Shown here: piece by piece, positions 55,260-64,000 of the stretch
How positions within the stretch are numbered: position 1 is the first letter of the stretch
How the letters are laid out: each line of letters opens with the position of its first letter
Source of the DNA: Massilia polaris
Lineage (GTDB): Bacteria > Pseudomonadota > Gammaproteobacteria > Burkholderiales > Burkholderiaceae_D
Assembly: GCF_012927275.1 (NCBI RefSeq)
Contig: NZ_JABBGG010000005.1
Span: forward strand, 186,001-250,000
Direction: 5' to 3'
Length of the DNA stretch: 64,000 nt
Notes under the pieces: generated by a model
Database searches by the model: none
Told to the model about the DNA's origin: nothing
What the model saw: the letters and a program-made list of their open reading frames with translations, nothing else
Translations under genes and position numbers: made by a program

Positions 55260-55811
55260 ATGGCGCGCCTGAGCCGCCGCGTCGCGGCCGGCTGCCTGGC
55301 ACTGTGCCTGCTGACGGCGGCCGGGATGGCGCGTCCCCAGGTGCCGCTGGAAAGCGAAGTCAAGGCGGCCTACCTGTATAAATTCGCCACCTTCGTCGAA
55401 TGGCCCGAAGGCAGCTTCGCGCGGCCCGACAGCGTGTTGCAGATCGGCGTGGCCGGCAACGACGCGCTGGCCGACCAGCTGGCCCGCACCGTCGGCGGGC
55501 GCAGCGTCAACGGCCGCACGGTTTCCATCCGCAAGCTCAGGCGCGGCGAATCGCCGGCCGGCCTGCACATCCTGTTCGTGGGCGCGCATGACCGCGCCGC
55601 CATCGGCGACTTCCTCAATGCCGCGCGCGGCCAGTCGGTACTGACGGTCACCGACTCCGACCAGGCGCTGGCGCTGGGCAGCATGGTCAACTTCGTCGTC
55701 GCCGGCCAGCGCCTGCGCTTCGAGGTCGCGCTCGACCATGTCGCGCCAAGCCGCCTGCGCATCAGCGCGCGCATGCTGGCCGCCGCCCTGCGCGTCGCGG
55801 GGGTCACATGA
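55260..55811 (+). CDS. YfiR family (DUF4154) periplasmic protein
   Basis: 183 residues. The signal peptide (CLALCLLTAAGMARPQVP) is followed by VKAAYLYKFATFVEWPEGSF, the strongly conserved first motif of the YfiR/DUF4154 family. ILFVGAHDRAAIGDFLNAAR and VTDSDQALALGSMVNFVVAG follow, and RLRFEVALDHVAPSRLRISA ends the domain. In Pseudomonas, YfiR binds the periplasmic CHASE8 domain of the diguanylate cyclase YfiN and holds it off. Here it overlaps by 4 bp with a hybrid histidine kinase that has the same kind of periplasmic domain, so that kinase is the likely target. Confidence 0.88.
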   Translation: MARLSRRVAAGCLALCLLTAAGMARPQVPLESEVKAAYLYKFATFVEWPEGSFARPDSVLQIGVAGNDALADQLARTVGGRSVNGRTVSIRKLRRGESPAGLHILFVGAHDRAAIGDFLNAARGQSVLTVTDSDQALALGSMVNFVVAGQRLRFEVALDHVAPSRLRISARMLAAALRVAGVT

Positions 55812-57835
55812 TCCCCATGCATTCGCTGCGCCAGAAGCTTGCGGCCGTGGTCATGCTGACCACGCTGGCCGCGCTGCTGGTTTCGGTCTGCATCCTGATT
55901 GCCTACGATTTGCGCCAGTATCATCGCGCGCTGCTGGGCGACATGAGCACCCAGGCCGAACTGCTCGGGCACATGACGTCGGCCGCGCTCAGTTTCGACG
56001 ACCAGCGCCTGGCCGCCGAAAACCTGGCGCTGCTGCGCATCCGTCCGCAAGTGCGCGCCGGCGCCATCTACAACGCGCGCGGCGAGCTGTTCGCGTCCTA
56101 CGCGGCGCCGGGCGAGGCGGGCGACTTCCCGGTCAGGCCGCGCGGCGACAACGTGCAAATCGAAGGCAATAACCTGTTCCTGTACCGGCGCATCATCGAA
56201 AACGGCGAGCTGCTCGGCACCGTCTACCTGCGCGCCGAATACGCGCTGGTCTCGCGCACCCTCGACTACATCGGCATCGCGCTGTTGATCACCACGGTGG
56301 CGATGTTGCTGGCATTCCTGCTGACGCGGCGCCTCGGCCGCATCGTCACCGCGCCGATTTTCGCGATCGCCGAAGTGGCGCGCGAAGTGGTCAGCACGCG
56401 CGACTACTCGCGCCGCGCGCCGCGCACCAGCACCGACGAAGCGGGCGAACTGGTCGACTCGTTCAACACCATGCTGACCGAGATCGAACAGCGCACCGGC
56501 GAACTGGAAACCTCCAACCGCGCCATCGCGCGCGAGGCCGAGGAGCGCGCCCGCGCCCAGCAGGAAGTCATGCGGCTGAACGAGCAGCTCGAAGTGCGGG
56601 TGCACGAACGCACGCTGCAGCTGGAGACGGCCAACGCCGAACTCGAACTGGCGATGGAAGAAGCGAAGAATGCCAATCAGGCCAAGTCCGCCTTCCTGTC
56701 CGCCATGAGCCACGAGCTGCGTACGCCGCTCAATGCGATCCTCGGCTTCGCCCAGATACTGACTTCGGACTCGCTGCCGTCGACGCTGCCGCAGAAGAAG
56801 GAGTTCGCCGGCCATATCCTGAAGTCGGGGCGCCACCTGCTTACCCTGATTAATGAAATCCTCGACCTCGCCAAGGTCGAAGCGGGCGCCGTCAACCTGT
56901 CGATCGAGCCGGTCGCGCTGGGCGACGTGCTGGACGAATGCCGCACCATGATCGAACCGATCGCGGCGCAGCGCGGCATCCGCGTGCTGTTCCCCGAAGC
57001 CTGCGCGACCGTGGTCGAAGCGGACCGCACGCGCCTCAAGCAGGTGCTGCTTAACCTGCTGTCGAACGCGGTCAAGTACAACCGCGACGCCGGCGCCGTG
57101 GTGGTCGGCATGAGCTACGACAGTCCGGCCAGGGTGCGCGTATCGGTGCAGGACACCGGCCTGGGCCTGCGTCCCGACCAGCTTGAGCTGCTGTTCCAGC
57201 CGTTCAACCGGCTGGGCCAGGAAAACGGCGGGCAGGAAGGCACCGGCATCGGCCTGGTCGTGACGCGCCGCCTGGTCGAACTGATGAACGGCACCATCGG
57301 CATGTCGAGCCGGGTGGGCGTCGGCAGCGTGTTCTGGATCGAACTGCCGATGACGGCGCCGCATGCGCTGCCGATCGAAGGCGCGCCGCCGGTGCTGGCG
57401 CTGCCGGCCGGCACGCCCGACAGCAGCGTGCGCCACACGCTGCTGTACGTCGAAGACAACCCGGCCAACCTCAGGCTGGTGCAGGAGATCGTACGCTTCC
57501 GCCCCGAACTGCGCCTGATGGCGGCGCACGACGGCCACCTCGGGATCGAACTGGCCAGGCTGCACCTGCCCGACATGATCCTGATGGACCTGAACCTCCC
57601 GTGCGTGAGCGGCATGGACGCGCTCAAGACCCTGCGCGCCGATCCGCGCACCGCCCACATCCCGGTGATCGCGCTGACCGCCAACGCGATGCCGCGCGAC
57701 GTAGAACGGGGACTCGCCGCGGGCTTCTTCCGCTACCTGACCAAGCCGATCAACATCGACGAATTCACCGAAGCGGTCAACAGCGCGCTGGCATGGGTGG
57801 ACCGCCGCGCCGCCGACAAGGAGCAGCAGCATTGA
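55808..57835 (+). CDS. CHASE8-type hybrid sensor histidine kinase
   Basis: 675 residues. A membrane helix near 12-34 leads into a periplasmic domain (35-155) with SAALSFDDQRLAAENLALLR and GAIYNARGELFASYAAPGEA, the CHASE8 pattern of YfiN. A second helix is near 158-180, followed by HAMP (to about 235) and a coiled coil (220-295). HisKA has His302 in SAMSHELRTPLNAILGF, and the ATPase has LLNLLSNAVKYN, DTGLGLRPDQ and GTGIGLVVTRRL. The C-terminal receiver (about 540-660) has LLYVEDNPAN and phospho-acceptor Asp594 (MILMDLNLP). In YfiN the HAMP leads to GGDEF; here it leads to a kinase. Confidence 0.92.
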   Translation: MIPMHSLRQKLAAVVMLTTLAALLVSVCILIAYDLRQYHRALLGDMSTQAELLGHMTSAALSFDDQRLAAENLALLRIRPQVRAGAIYNARGELFASYAAPGEAGDFPVRPRGDNVQIEGNNLFLYRRIIENGELLGTVYLRAEYALVSRTLDYIGIALLITTVAMLLAFLLTRRLGRIVTAPIFAIAEVAREVVSTRDYSRRAPRTSTDEAGELVDSFNTMLTEIEQRTGELETSNRAIAREAEERARAQQEVMRLNEQLEVRVHERTLQLETANAELELAMEEAKNANQAKSAFLSAMSHELRTPLNAILGFAQILTSDSLPSTLPQKKEFAGHILKSGRHLLTLINEILDLAKVEAGAVNLSIEPVALGDVLDECRTMIEPIAAQRGIRVLFPEACATVVEADRTRLKQVLLNLLSNAVKYNRDAGAVVVGMSYDSPARVRVSVQDTGLGLRPDQLELLFQPFNRLGQENGGQEGTGIGLVVTRRLVELMNGTIGMSSRVGVGSVFWIELPMTAPHALPIEGAPPVLALPAGTPDSSVRHTLLYVEDNPANLRLVQEIVRFRPELRLMAAHDGHLGIELARLHLPDMILMDLNLPCVSGMDALKTLRADPRTAHIPVIALTANAMPRDVERGLAAGFFRYLTKPINIDEFTEAVNSALAWVDRRAADKEQQH

Positions 57836-60435
57836 TCGCGCATGACGACATCCTGCGCGCGCGCATCCTGGTGGTCGACGACAAGCCGGTCAACATCGCG
57901 CTGCTCGCCGCCCTGCTGGACGGCAGCGGCTACGCTAACGTCAGCAGCACCACCGACCCGCGCCAGGTCGCGCCGCTGCACGCGCAGCACCGCTACGACC
58001 TGATCATCCTCGACCTGCACATGCCGGGGATGGACGGCTTCGACGTCATGCAGGCGCTCAAGGAAGTCGAGACCGGCGCCTGGCTGCCGGTGCTGGTGGT
58101 GACCGCGGAACCGGACAGGAAGGTGGCTGCGCTGGCCGCCGGCGCGCGCGATTTCATCGGCAAGCCTTTCGATACGATCGAGGTGCTGACGCGCATCCGC
58201 AACCTGCTCGAAGTGCGCCTGCTGCACCGCGAGTCGACCAGCTATGGCGCCCGGCTCGAACAGACGGTGCGCGAACGCACCGCCGAACTGCAGCGCTTCC
58301 GCAGCGCGATGGACGCCACCTACGACGCGATTTTCCTGATCGACGCGGCCGGCATGATGCTGGTCGACGTCAGCGACGGCGCCTGCCGCATGCTGGGCTA
58401 CGCGCGCGATGAGCTGATCGGCGCCGACCCGGCCGGCTTCGGCCTGGCCACCCACGCGCAGATGGCATCGCACGCCAGGCCGGCGCGCGCCAGCGGACGC
58501 CAGTCGGAGCTGGTGGAAACCGAACTGACAGGCAGCGACAGGGCGGTCGTGCCGACCGAAGTGCGCTGGCAGGTGGAGGTGGCCGACGGCCGCCGCATGC
58601 TGATCGCCGTCGCGCGCGACATCACCGAACGCCGCCTCGCCCAGCAGCGCCTCAAGCACCTGGCCAACTACGACAGCCTGACCGGCCTGCCCAACCGCGT
58701 GCTGTTCTACCAGACCTTGCACGACACGATAGAAATGGCGCGCGACAAGGACGGCCAGGTCGCCGTGCTGTCGATCGGTCTCGATCGCTTCAAGATCGTC
58801 AACGACTCGCTCGGCTCGATCCACGGCGACGAACTGCTGCGCCAGTTCAGCAACCGGCTGGTACAGTGCCTGCATGCGCGCGACACGCTGGGACGCCTCG
58901 GCGGCGACGAGTTCGCGCTGATCCTGCCGACCCGCGACCAGGACGAAGCGGTCCACATCGCCAATGAAGTGCGCGAAGTGCTGCGCGCGCCATTCGACCT
59001 TGAAGGTCAGCAGCTGCAGATAACTGCCAGCATCGGCATCGCCATGTACCCGGACGACGCCACCGACCCGCAAACCCTGATCAAGTACGCCGATACCGCG
59101 ATGGGCCGCGCCAAGGCGGCGGGGCGCGACGGCTACCGCTTCTTCACATCGGGGATGAACATCCAGGTACTGGCGCGCCTCGACCTCGAAGTGGCGCTGC
59201 GCCGCGCGCTCGAGAACGACGAGTTCGAGCTGTACTATCAGCCGAAGATGAACGTCAACACCGGCCGCATCACCGGCGTCGAAGCGCTGCTGCGCTGGCA
59301 CCGCCCCGGCTACGGCATGGTATTCCCGGCCGAGTTCGTGCCGATCCTGGAAGAGACGGGCATGATCGTCAAGGTCGGCGCCTGGATCGTCGACGAAGCC
59401 TGCCGCCAGGTGGCAAGCTGGCTGGCCTCGGGTGTCGGCGAGGTGAGGGTGGCGGTCAATGTATCGAGCCGCCAGTTTGTCGAAGGCGACCTGGAAGAAG
59501 TTGTCGGCGCCGCGCTGCTGCGCCACCGGGTCGATGCGTCGCTGCTGGAACTGGAGCTGACCGAAAGCGCGCTGATGTCCAACGCCGAGCACACCAGCGA
59601 AGTGCTCACGCGCCTGCGCGACCTCGGCATCCGCATTTCGATCGACGACTTCGGCACCGGTTATTCAAGCCTGGCCTACCTGAAGCGCTTCCCGATCGAC
59701 AAGCTGAAGATCGACATCGCCTTCGTGCGCGACATCACCACCAATCCGGACGACGCCGCGATCGCGCTGGCCATCATCAGCATGGCGCACAGCCTGCACA
59801 TGCAGGTGATCGCCGAAGGCGTCGAAAGCCGCGCCCAGCTGATGTACCTGCGGCGCCACCGCTGCGACCAGGTGCAGGGCTTCCACGTCAGCCGCGCGCT
59901 GACGGCGCGCCAGCTTGGCGAGCTGGTGACGGCCAACCGCACGGCGCCCGACGACGACCATGCGGCCAACGACACCGAACACCCGACCCTGCTGATCGTC
60001 GACGACGACATCAACGCGCTGGCGGCGCTGCACCGGCTGTTCAGGCGGGATAACTACAGGATCCTGACGGCGGTGTCGCCGGCCGAAGGCTTCGACCTGC
60101 TGGCGCAGCACCAGGTGCAGGTGATCGTGTGCGACCAGCGCATGCCGTTCATGAGCGGCACCGAATTCCTCAGCCGGGTCAAGGAAATGTACCCGGACAC
60201 GGTGCGCATCATCCTGGCCGCCGACACCGGGCTGCAAGCGGTACTCGACTCGATCAACAGCGGCGCGATCTACCGCTTCTACACCAAGCCATGGGACGAC
60301 ACCCAGCTGCGCGACAACGTCCGGCTGGCGTTCCACCAATACTGGCTGGTCAACGGCGCGCGCGACGACCCGCGCCGCAATCACATTGTGACGCAGGACG
60401 AAGAAGCCGAAGGCCTGCGGATCAGTCGCCGCTGA
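57832..60435 (+). CDS. REC-PAS-GGDEF-EAL-REC c-di-GMP signalling protein
   Basis: 867 residues from TTG 57832, which overlaps the previous stop as ATTGA and has AAGGAG upstream. Receiver 1 has Asp61 (LIILDLHMPGMDG). A PAS domain lies near 160-270 (AIFLIDAAGMMLVDVSDGAC). GGDEF is intact (GRLGGDEFALI, residues 357-361) but the upstream segment is HARD rather than RxxD, so product inhibition may be weak. EAL is intact at 484-486 (VEALLRW), with SIDDFGTGYSSLAYLKRFP and DQVQGFHVSR. Receiver 2 (about 720-840) has Asp768 (VIVCDQRMPFMSG) and KPWDDTQLRDN, resembling receivers of HD-GYP regulators. It could be fed by the upstream kinase. Confidence 0.92.
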   Translation: MIAHDDILRARILVVDDKPVNIALLAALLDGSGYANVSSTTDPRQVAPLHAQHRYDLIILDLHMPGMDGFDVMQALKEVETGAWLPVLVVTAEPDRKVAALAAGARDFIGKPFDTIEVLTRIRNLLEVRLLHRESTSYGARLEQTVRERTAELQRFRSAMDATYDAIFLIDAAGMMLVDVSDGACRMLGYARDELIGADPAGFGLATHAQMASHARPARASGRQSELVETELTGSDRAVVPTEVRWQVEVADGRRMLIAVARDITERRLAQQRLKHLANYDSLTGLPNRVLFYQTLHDTIEMARDKDGQVAVLSIGLDRFKIVNDSLGSIHGDELLRQFSNRLVQCLHARDTLGRLGGDEFALILPTRDQDEAVHIANEVREVLRAPFDLEGQQLQITASIGIAMYPDDATDPQTLIKYADTAMGRAKAAGRDGYRFFTSGMNIQVLARLDLEVALRRALENDEFELYYQPKMNVNTGRITGVEALLRWHRPGYGMVFPAEFVPILEETGMIVKVGAWIVDEACRQVASWLASGVGEVRVAVNVSSRQFVEGDLEEVVGAALLRHRVDASLLELELTESALMSNAEHTSEVLTRLRDLGIRISIDDFGTGYSSLAYLKRFPIDKLKIDIAFVRDITTNPDDAAIALAIISMAHSLHMQVIAEGVESRAQLMYLRRHRCDQVQGFHVSRALTARQLGELVTANRTAPDDDHAANDTEHPTLLIVDDDINALAALHRLFRRDNYRILTAVSPAEGFDLLAQHQVQVIVCDQRMPFMSGTEFLSRVKEMYPDTVRIILAADTGLQAVLDSINSGAIYRFYTKPWDDTQLRDNVRLAFHQYWLVNGARDDPRRNHIVTQDEEAEGLRISRR

Positions 60436-61390
60436 AGTGGTCGAAGCCGGCCAGCGACAGGGCCAGCGGGGCGCCGGATGCGTCGGCCAGGCGCAGGCCC
60501 GGTTCCGCATCGATGGTCCCGACGCGTGTGACAGGCGTCGCGGCCCGTGTGGCGGCGGCCATCACGGCCTCGCGCGCCGATGCCGGCGCAGTGAAGCACA
60601 ACTCATAATCGTCGCCGCCGGCCGCGCAGAAGCGGCGCCTCAGGTCCAACGGCTGGCGTGCCAGTACAGCTCCGGCGGGCAGCGCGTCCGCATCGAGCGT
60701 CGCGCCCACTTTGGACGCGCTCAGGATGTGGCCGAGGTCCCCCACCAATCCATCCGAAATGTCGATCGCGGCATGCACTGTCGCGTGTTCGGACAGCGCC
60801 ATGCCCAGCGCGACGCGCGGCGAAGGCGCGTGCATGCGCAGGGCTGCGGCTGAAAGGCTGTCGGCGTCGAGGGCCAGTTCGCTGCGGTAGCCCGCAAGGG
60901 CCAGGCGCGCGTCGCCCAGCGTGCCCGAGATCCAGATGTCGTCGCCGGCCTTTGCCGCATCGCGCCGCAAGGCGTGGCCGGGGGCCACTTCGCCAAAGAT
61001 GGTGATGCAGATATTGAGCGGGCCTTTGGTGGTGTCGCCGCCCACCAGTTCGCAATCGTGGGCGTCGGCGAGCGCGAACAGGCCGGAGGAAAAGCCTTCG
61101 AGCCAGTCGCGGTCGGCGGACGGCAACGACAGGGCGAGCGTGAATGCGCGCGGCGTCGCGCCCATGGCGGCGAGGTCGGACAGGTTCACGGCAAGCGATT
61201 TATGGCCCAGCATGCGCGGATCGGCGCCGGCGAAGAAGTGGCGGCCTTCGACCAGCATGTCGCACGAGATGGCCAGTTGCATGCCGGGGGAGGGCGCCAG
61301 CAGCGCGCAATCGTCGCCGATGCCGAGGACGGCGCGGCCGGGACGTTGGCGTTGAAAGTATTGTTTGATCAGGTCGAATTCGGAGAGCAT
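60422..61390 (-). CDS. thiL: Thiamine-monophosphate kinase
   Basis: 322 residues from MLSEFDLIKQYF (ATG 61390). LGIGDDCALL, SCDMLVEGRHFFAGADPRML, HKSLAVNLSDLAAMGATPRA, VGGDTTKGPLNICITIFGEV, DISDGLVGDLGHILSASKVG and GGDDYELCFTAP are the ThiL/PurM superfamily motifs that bind magnesium-ATP and thiamine monophosphate. It makes thiamine diphosphate. Its 3' end overlaps the convergent REC-PAS-GGDEF-EAL-REC gene by 14 bp. Confidence 0.94.
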   Translation of the reverse strand: MLSEFDLIKQYFQRQRPGRAVLGIGDDCALLAPSPGMQLAISCDMLVEGRHFFAGADPRMLGHKSLAVNLSDLAAMGATPRAFTLALSLPSADRDWLEGFSSGLFALADAHDCELVGGDTTKGPLNICITIFGEVAPGHALRRDAAKAGDDIWISGTLGDARLALAGYRSELALDADSLSAAALRMHAPSPRVALGMALSEHATVHAAIDISDGLVGDLGHILSASKVGATLDADALPAGAVLARQPLDLRRRFCAAGGDDYELCFTAPASAREAVMAAATRAATPVTRVGTIDAEPGLRLADASGAPLALSLAGFDHFSGD

Positions 61391-61439
61391 GCGGGGATTG
61401 TACCCAACTGCGTAGCACGCATCCGCCCTGCATGTGTCA

Positions 61440-61604
61440 TTACAGTTCCACCATCTCGAAGTCGGCTTTGGCGACGCCGCAGTCCGGGCATTCCCAGTCT
61501 TCCGGGATATCGGCCCAGCGTGTGCCCGCCGCGATGCCTTCATCGGGCATGCCGACGCTCTCTTCGTAGATAAAGCCGCAAACGATGCACTGGTAGGTTT
61601 TCAT
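61440..61604 (-). CDS. Rubredoxin
   Basis: 54 residues with the two CxxC iron-site motifs [15 protein letters not shown] and [19 protein letters not shown] small electron carrier for oxygen and peroxide detoxification. It is encoded 90 bp downstream of rubrerythrin on the same strand, separated by a 42-bp palindrome. The pair would supply what is often one fused rubrerythrin protein. Confidence 0.94.
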   Translation of the reverse strand: MKTYQCIVCGFIYEESVGMPDEGIAAGTRWADIPEDWECPDCGVAKADFEMVEL

Positions 61605-61630
61605 GTTTTTCCCTGATTTAAAGTAATAAT

Positions 61631-61672
61631 TGAACTTCGGGGTCCGTCCCCGGGGACGGACCCCGAAGTTCA
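61631..61672. repeat. 42-bp perfect palindrome, family C
   Basis: TGAACTTCGGGGTCCGTCCCC followed by its exact inverse gives 21-bp arms with no loop. The plus strand continues with CATTTTTTTC-like T-run, so it could terminate transcription on that strand; on the rubrerythrin-rubredoxin strand it has only TTATTA after it. Its GGGGTCCGTCCCC core is the same as the block at 42084-42150. Confidence 0.85.
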
Positions 61673-61693
61673 TTTTTTTCAGTTGATTAACAT

Positions 61694-62176
61694 TCAGGCG
61701 GTCGCGTTCAGCTTGTCGAGCGCTTCCTTGTAGTGGTTGGCGTGGCGTTCTTCGACTCTGGCCAGCGCGGCGAAGCGCTTGGCGGCGATTTCCAGCGTGC
61801 GCCTGAACTCGGCCGCGTGAACTTTCGATTCTTCGATCTGCTCGTCGTATTCGGCGACCGCCGCGGCGTTGCCTTCCTCGACCGCCATGTGGCGGAACTT
61901 CGGGTACATCTCGGTGTACTCGTAGGTTTCGCCTTCGATCGCGATTTGCAGCGCCATCGCCGGGGTGATCTCGTCCTTCGGGTACAGCAGGTCGAGGTGG
62001 CCGAAGGCGTGCGCCACTGCCTGGTCGGCGGTCGCTTCGAACGCTTCGGCGACTTCGATGGCGCCGGCGGCGCGCGCCAGTTTGGCGAAGTAGCGGTATT
62101 TGATATGGCCCATCGATTCGCCGGCGAATGCAGCTTCGAGGTTCTGGATCGTCACGGATTGGTTTTGGGCTGCCAT
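61694..62176 (-). CDS. Rubrerythrin without a C-terminal rubredoxin domain
   Basis: 160 residues of ferritin-like di-iron protein. [40 protein letters not shown] and [20 protein letters not shown] contain the Glu/His ligands of the rubrerythrin site. It ends at [16 protein letters not shown], without the rubredoxin tail of classical rubrerythrin; the separate rubredoxin gene lies 90 bp downstream. It reduces hydrogen peroxide using electrons from rubredoxin. Divergent from maeB. Confidence 0.9.
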   Translation of the reverse strand: MAAQNQSVTIQNLEAAFAGESMGHIKYRYFAKLARAAGAIEVAEAFEATADQAVAHAFGHLDLLYPKDEITPAMALQIAIEGETYEYTEMYPKFRHMAVEEGNAAAVAEYDEQIEESKVHAAEFRRTLEIAAKRFAALARVEERHANHYKEALDKLNATA

Positions 62177-62361
62177 GATGCTGCTCCTGTCGGTTCTCTG
62201 GTATCGGAACTATCATAGCTTTTGTAAATCAATAAATTAAATTGATAGTTTTCATTGATGTAATGGTTTTTGCCTTCATGGCATGGTGAAAATACGTAGT
62301 TGTCAAAAGTGGCGGTCTGCTAAAATCGACAATCCCCGTATGTCTTAGGAAGGCCGCACCG

Positions 62362-64000
62362 ATGGATTCGTCATCAGACAAAAAAGAAGAACTGCGTCAA
62401 CAGCTTCGCCTCGCAGCGCTCGAATATCACGAAATCCCGCGCCCCGGCAAAATCAGCGTTACCCCGACAAAACAATTACTCAACCAGCGCGACCTGGCGC
62501 TGGCGTATTCCCCTGGCGTGGCCGCGCCCTGCGAAGAGATCGTCAAGGACCCGGCCAACGCCTTTAAATACACCGCGCGCGGCAACCTCGTCGCTGTGAT
62601 TACCAACGGCACCGCGGTGCTCGGCCTTGGCAACATCGGCGCGCTGGCCTCCAAGCCGGTCATGGAAGGCAAGGGCGTCTTGTTCAAGAAGTTTGCCGGT
62701 GTCGACGTGTTCGACATTGAGATTAACGAATGCGACCCCGACAAGCTGGTCGATATCATCGCGTCGCTTGAGCCGACCTTCGGCGGCATCAACCTCGAGG
62801 ACATCAAGGCGCCGGAGTGCTTCTACATCGAGCGCAAGCTGCGCGAGAGGATGAAGATACCGGTCTTCCACGACGACCAGCACGGCACCGCGATCATCGT
62901 CGGCGCGGCGATCCTGAACGGCATCAAGGTGGTCGGCAAGAACCTGAACGACTGCAAGATGGTCGTGTCGGGCGCGGGCGCCGCGGCGCTGGCCTGCCTC
63001 GACCTGATCGTCGACCTCGGCTTCCCGATCGAGAACATCACCGTCACCGACCTGGCCGGCGTGGTCTACAAGGGCCGCGCGGAGCTGATGGACCCGGACA
63101 AGGAGCGCTTCGCGCAGGACACGCCATTCCGCACCCTGGCCGAAGCCATCCCCGGCGCCGACATCTTCCTCGGCCTGTCCGCCGGCGGCGTGCTCAAGCA
63201 GGAGATGGTGCGCGCGATGGCGCCCAAGCCGCTGATCCTCGCGCTGGCCAATCCGACCCCGGAAATCCTGCCGGAAGAAGTGCGCGCCGTGCGCAGCGAC
63301 GCGGTGATCGCGACCGGCCGTTCGGACTATCCGAACCAGGTCAACAACGTGCTGTGCTTCCCTTACATCTTCCGCGGCGCGCTCGATTGCGGCGCCACCA
63401 CGATCACCCGTGAAATGGAAATCGCGGTGGTGCACGCGATCGCCGAGCTGGCCCACGCCGAGCAGTCGGACGTCGTCGCCACCACCTACGGCATCAAGAA
63501 CCTGTCGTTCGGCCCGGAATACCTGATCCCGATGCCGTTCGATCCGCGCCTGCTGACGCAGATCGCACCGGCCGTGGCGAAAGCGGCGCACGAATCTGGC
63601 GTGGCGACGCGCCCGATCGCCGACCTCGAAGCGTATGCCGAGAGCCTGCAGCAGTTCGTCTACCGCAGCGGCACCTTCATGAAACCGCTGTTCGCGACCG
63701 CCAAGAACGCGCCGCCTGAGCTCAAGCGCATCGTCTACGCCGAGGGCGAAGACGAGCGCGTGCTGCGCGCCGTGCAGGTGGTGGTCGACGAAAAGCTGGC
63801 GCGCCCTGTGCTGGTCGGCCGCCCTGGCGTGCTGGAAAAGCGCATCGAGAAGTTCGGCCTGCGCCTGAAGCGGGACGAGCATTTCGACGTGATCAACCCG
63901 GATCACGACGACCGTTACCGCGACTACTGGCAGACCTACCACCAGATGGGCATGCGCAAGGGCGTGACCGAAGACTGGGCCAAGCTGGAAATGCGCCGCC
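62362..64000 (+). CDS. maeB: NADP-dependent malic enzyme (MaeB type), N-terminal part, runs off the right edge
   Basis: About 546 residues are visible. [38 protein letters not shown] and [20 protein letters not shown] are the malic-enzyme N-terminus. [40 protein letters not shown] and [20 protein letters not shown] are catalytic and NADP-binding parts. Near residue 455 a phosphotransacetylase-like domain begins ([20 protein letters not shown]), as in long MaeB-type enzymes that lack real phosphotransacetylase activity. It decarboxylates malate to pyruvate. The gene is open to the end of the window. Confidence 0.94.
   Translation, partial: MDSSSDKKEELRQQLRLAALEYHEIPRPGKISVTPTKQLLNQRDLALAYSPGVAAPCEEIVKDPANAFKYTARGNLVAVITNGTAVLGLGNIGALASKPVMEGKGVLFKKFAGVDVFDIEINECDPDKLVDIIASLEPTFGGINLEDIKAPECFYIERKLRERMKIPVFHDDQHGTAIIVGAAILNGIKVVGKNLNDCKMVVSGAGAAALACLDLIVDLGFPIENITVTDLAGVVYKGRAELMDPDKERFAQDTPFRTLAEAIPGADIFLGLSAGGVLKQEMVRAMAPKPLILALANPTPEILPEEVRAVRSDAVIATGRSDYPNQVNNVLCFPYIFRGALDCGATTITREMEIAVVHAIAELAHAEQSDVVATTYGIKNLSFGPEYLIPMPFDPRLLTQIAPAVAKAAHESGVATRPIADLEAYAESLQQFVYRSGTFMKPLFATAKNAPPELKRIVYAEGEDERVLRAVQVVVDEKLARPVLVGRPGVLEKRIEKFGLRLKRDEHFDVINPDHDDRYRDYWQTYHQMGMRKGVTEDWAKLEMRR

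Noticed and set aside
55370..57832. 820-codon open frame on the minus strand opposite the hybrid kinase
   Set aside because: The plus-strand kinase has all catalytic boxes in order. The antisense product is low-complexity Arg/Gln/His-rich and unrecognisable.

Overview
The window is high-GC proteobacterial chromosome. Its gene content and order point to a betaproteobacterium of the Burkholderiales, most likely Oxalobacteraceae (Massilia/Duganella/Telluria type). The main indications are recA-recX-DUF2889-sucCD followed by a type IV pilin, pgk-pyk-fba next to purC-purE-purK-tsaC, the order hda-HAD-pcnB-folK-panB, and a SpuC/Puu polyamine locus. Most of it is ordinary core chromosome; no rRNA, tRNA or CRISPR array was seen. 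The taxonomic call is inference from gene content, not from a database search.

Layout. 1-7.3 kb: polyamine/GABA catabolism (gabD fragment, puuD, puuA, spuC, a sodium:solute symporter, puuC). 7.3-12 kb: a leftward run hda, HAD phosphatase, pcnB, folK, panB, thpR. 12-12.6 kb: a gene-free stretch with palindromes like the ends of IS200/IS605 elements. 12.6-16.1 kb: purM, a small lower-GC pair of orphan genes, an unknown gene and a PPi-type phosphofructokinase. 16.2-20.8 kb: a tightly overlapping regulator-kinase-DUF4212-symporter operon, read leftward. 21-26.9 kb: recA (with SOS box), recX, DUF2889, sucCD, an FHA protein and pilA with a textbook sigma-54 promoter. 27-32.7 kb: moaC, a BepA-like protease, small conserved genes and azlCD. 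32.8-40.5 kb: pgk, pyk, fba, purC, purE, purK and tsaC. 40.6-50.9 kb: a GDSL lipoprotein, repeats, a broken EAL gene, gcdH, flavin reductase, msrA, a cfa-like gene, a hemerythrin-PdxH fusion, tcdA, an FKBP isomerase, cysK and a small exported protein.

51.5-54.9 kb is the most accessory-looking stretch: a zinc/cobalt-type CDF exporter, a TraM-like and a TraL-like gene resembling the RP4/IncP traLM pair, a decayed metallophosphoesterase and pncC. 55.2-60.4 kb is a three-gene signalling operon: a YfiR-like periplasmic protein, a CHASE8-type hybrid histidine kinase and a REC-PAS-GGDEF-EAL-REC c-di-GMP protein. The window closes with thiL, rubredoxin, rubrerythrin and the start of maeB.

The intergenic regions carry at least three families of dispersed palindromic repeats. 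They lie mostly just after stop codons and often between convergent genes. One family has paired compensatory changes in a hairpin. The best candidates for something undescribed are the hemerythrin-PdxH fusion, the chromosomal traLM-like pair joined to a metal exporter, the YfiR module wired to a histidine kinase, and the covarying repeat family.
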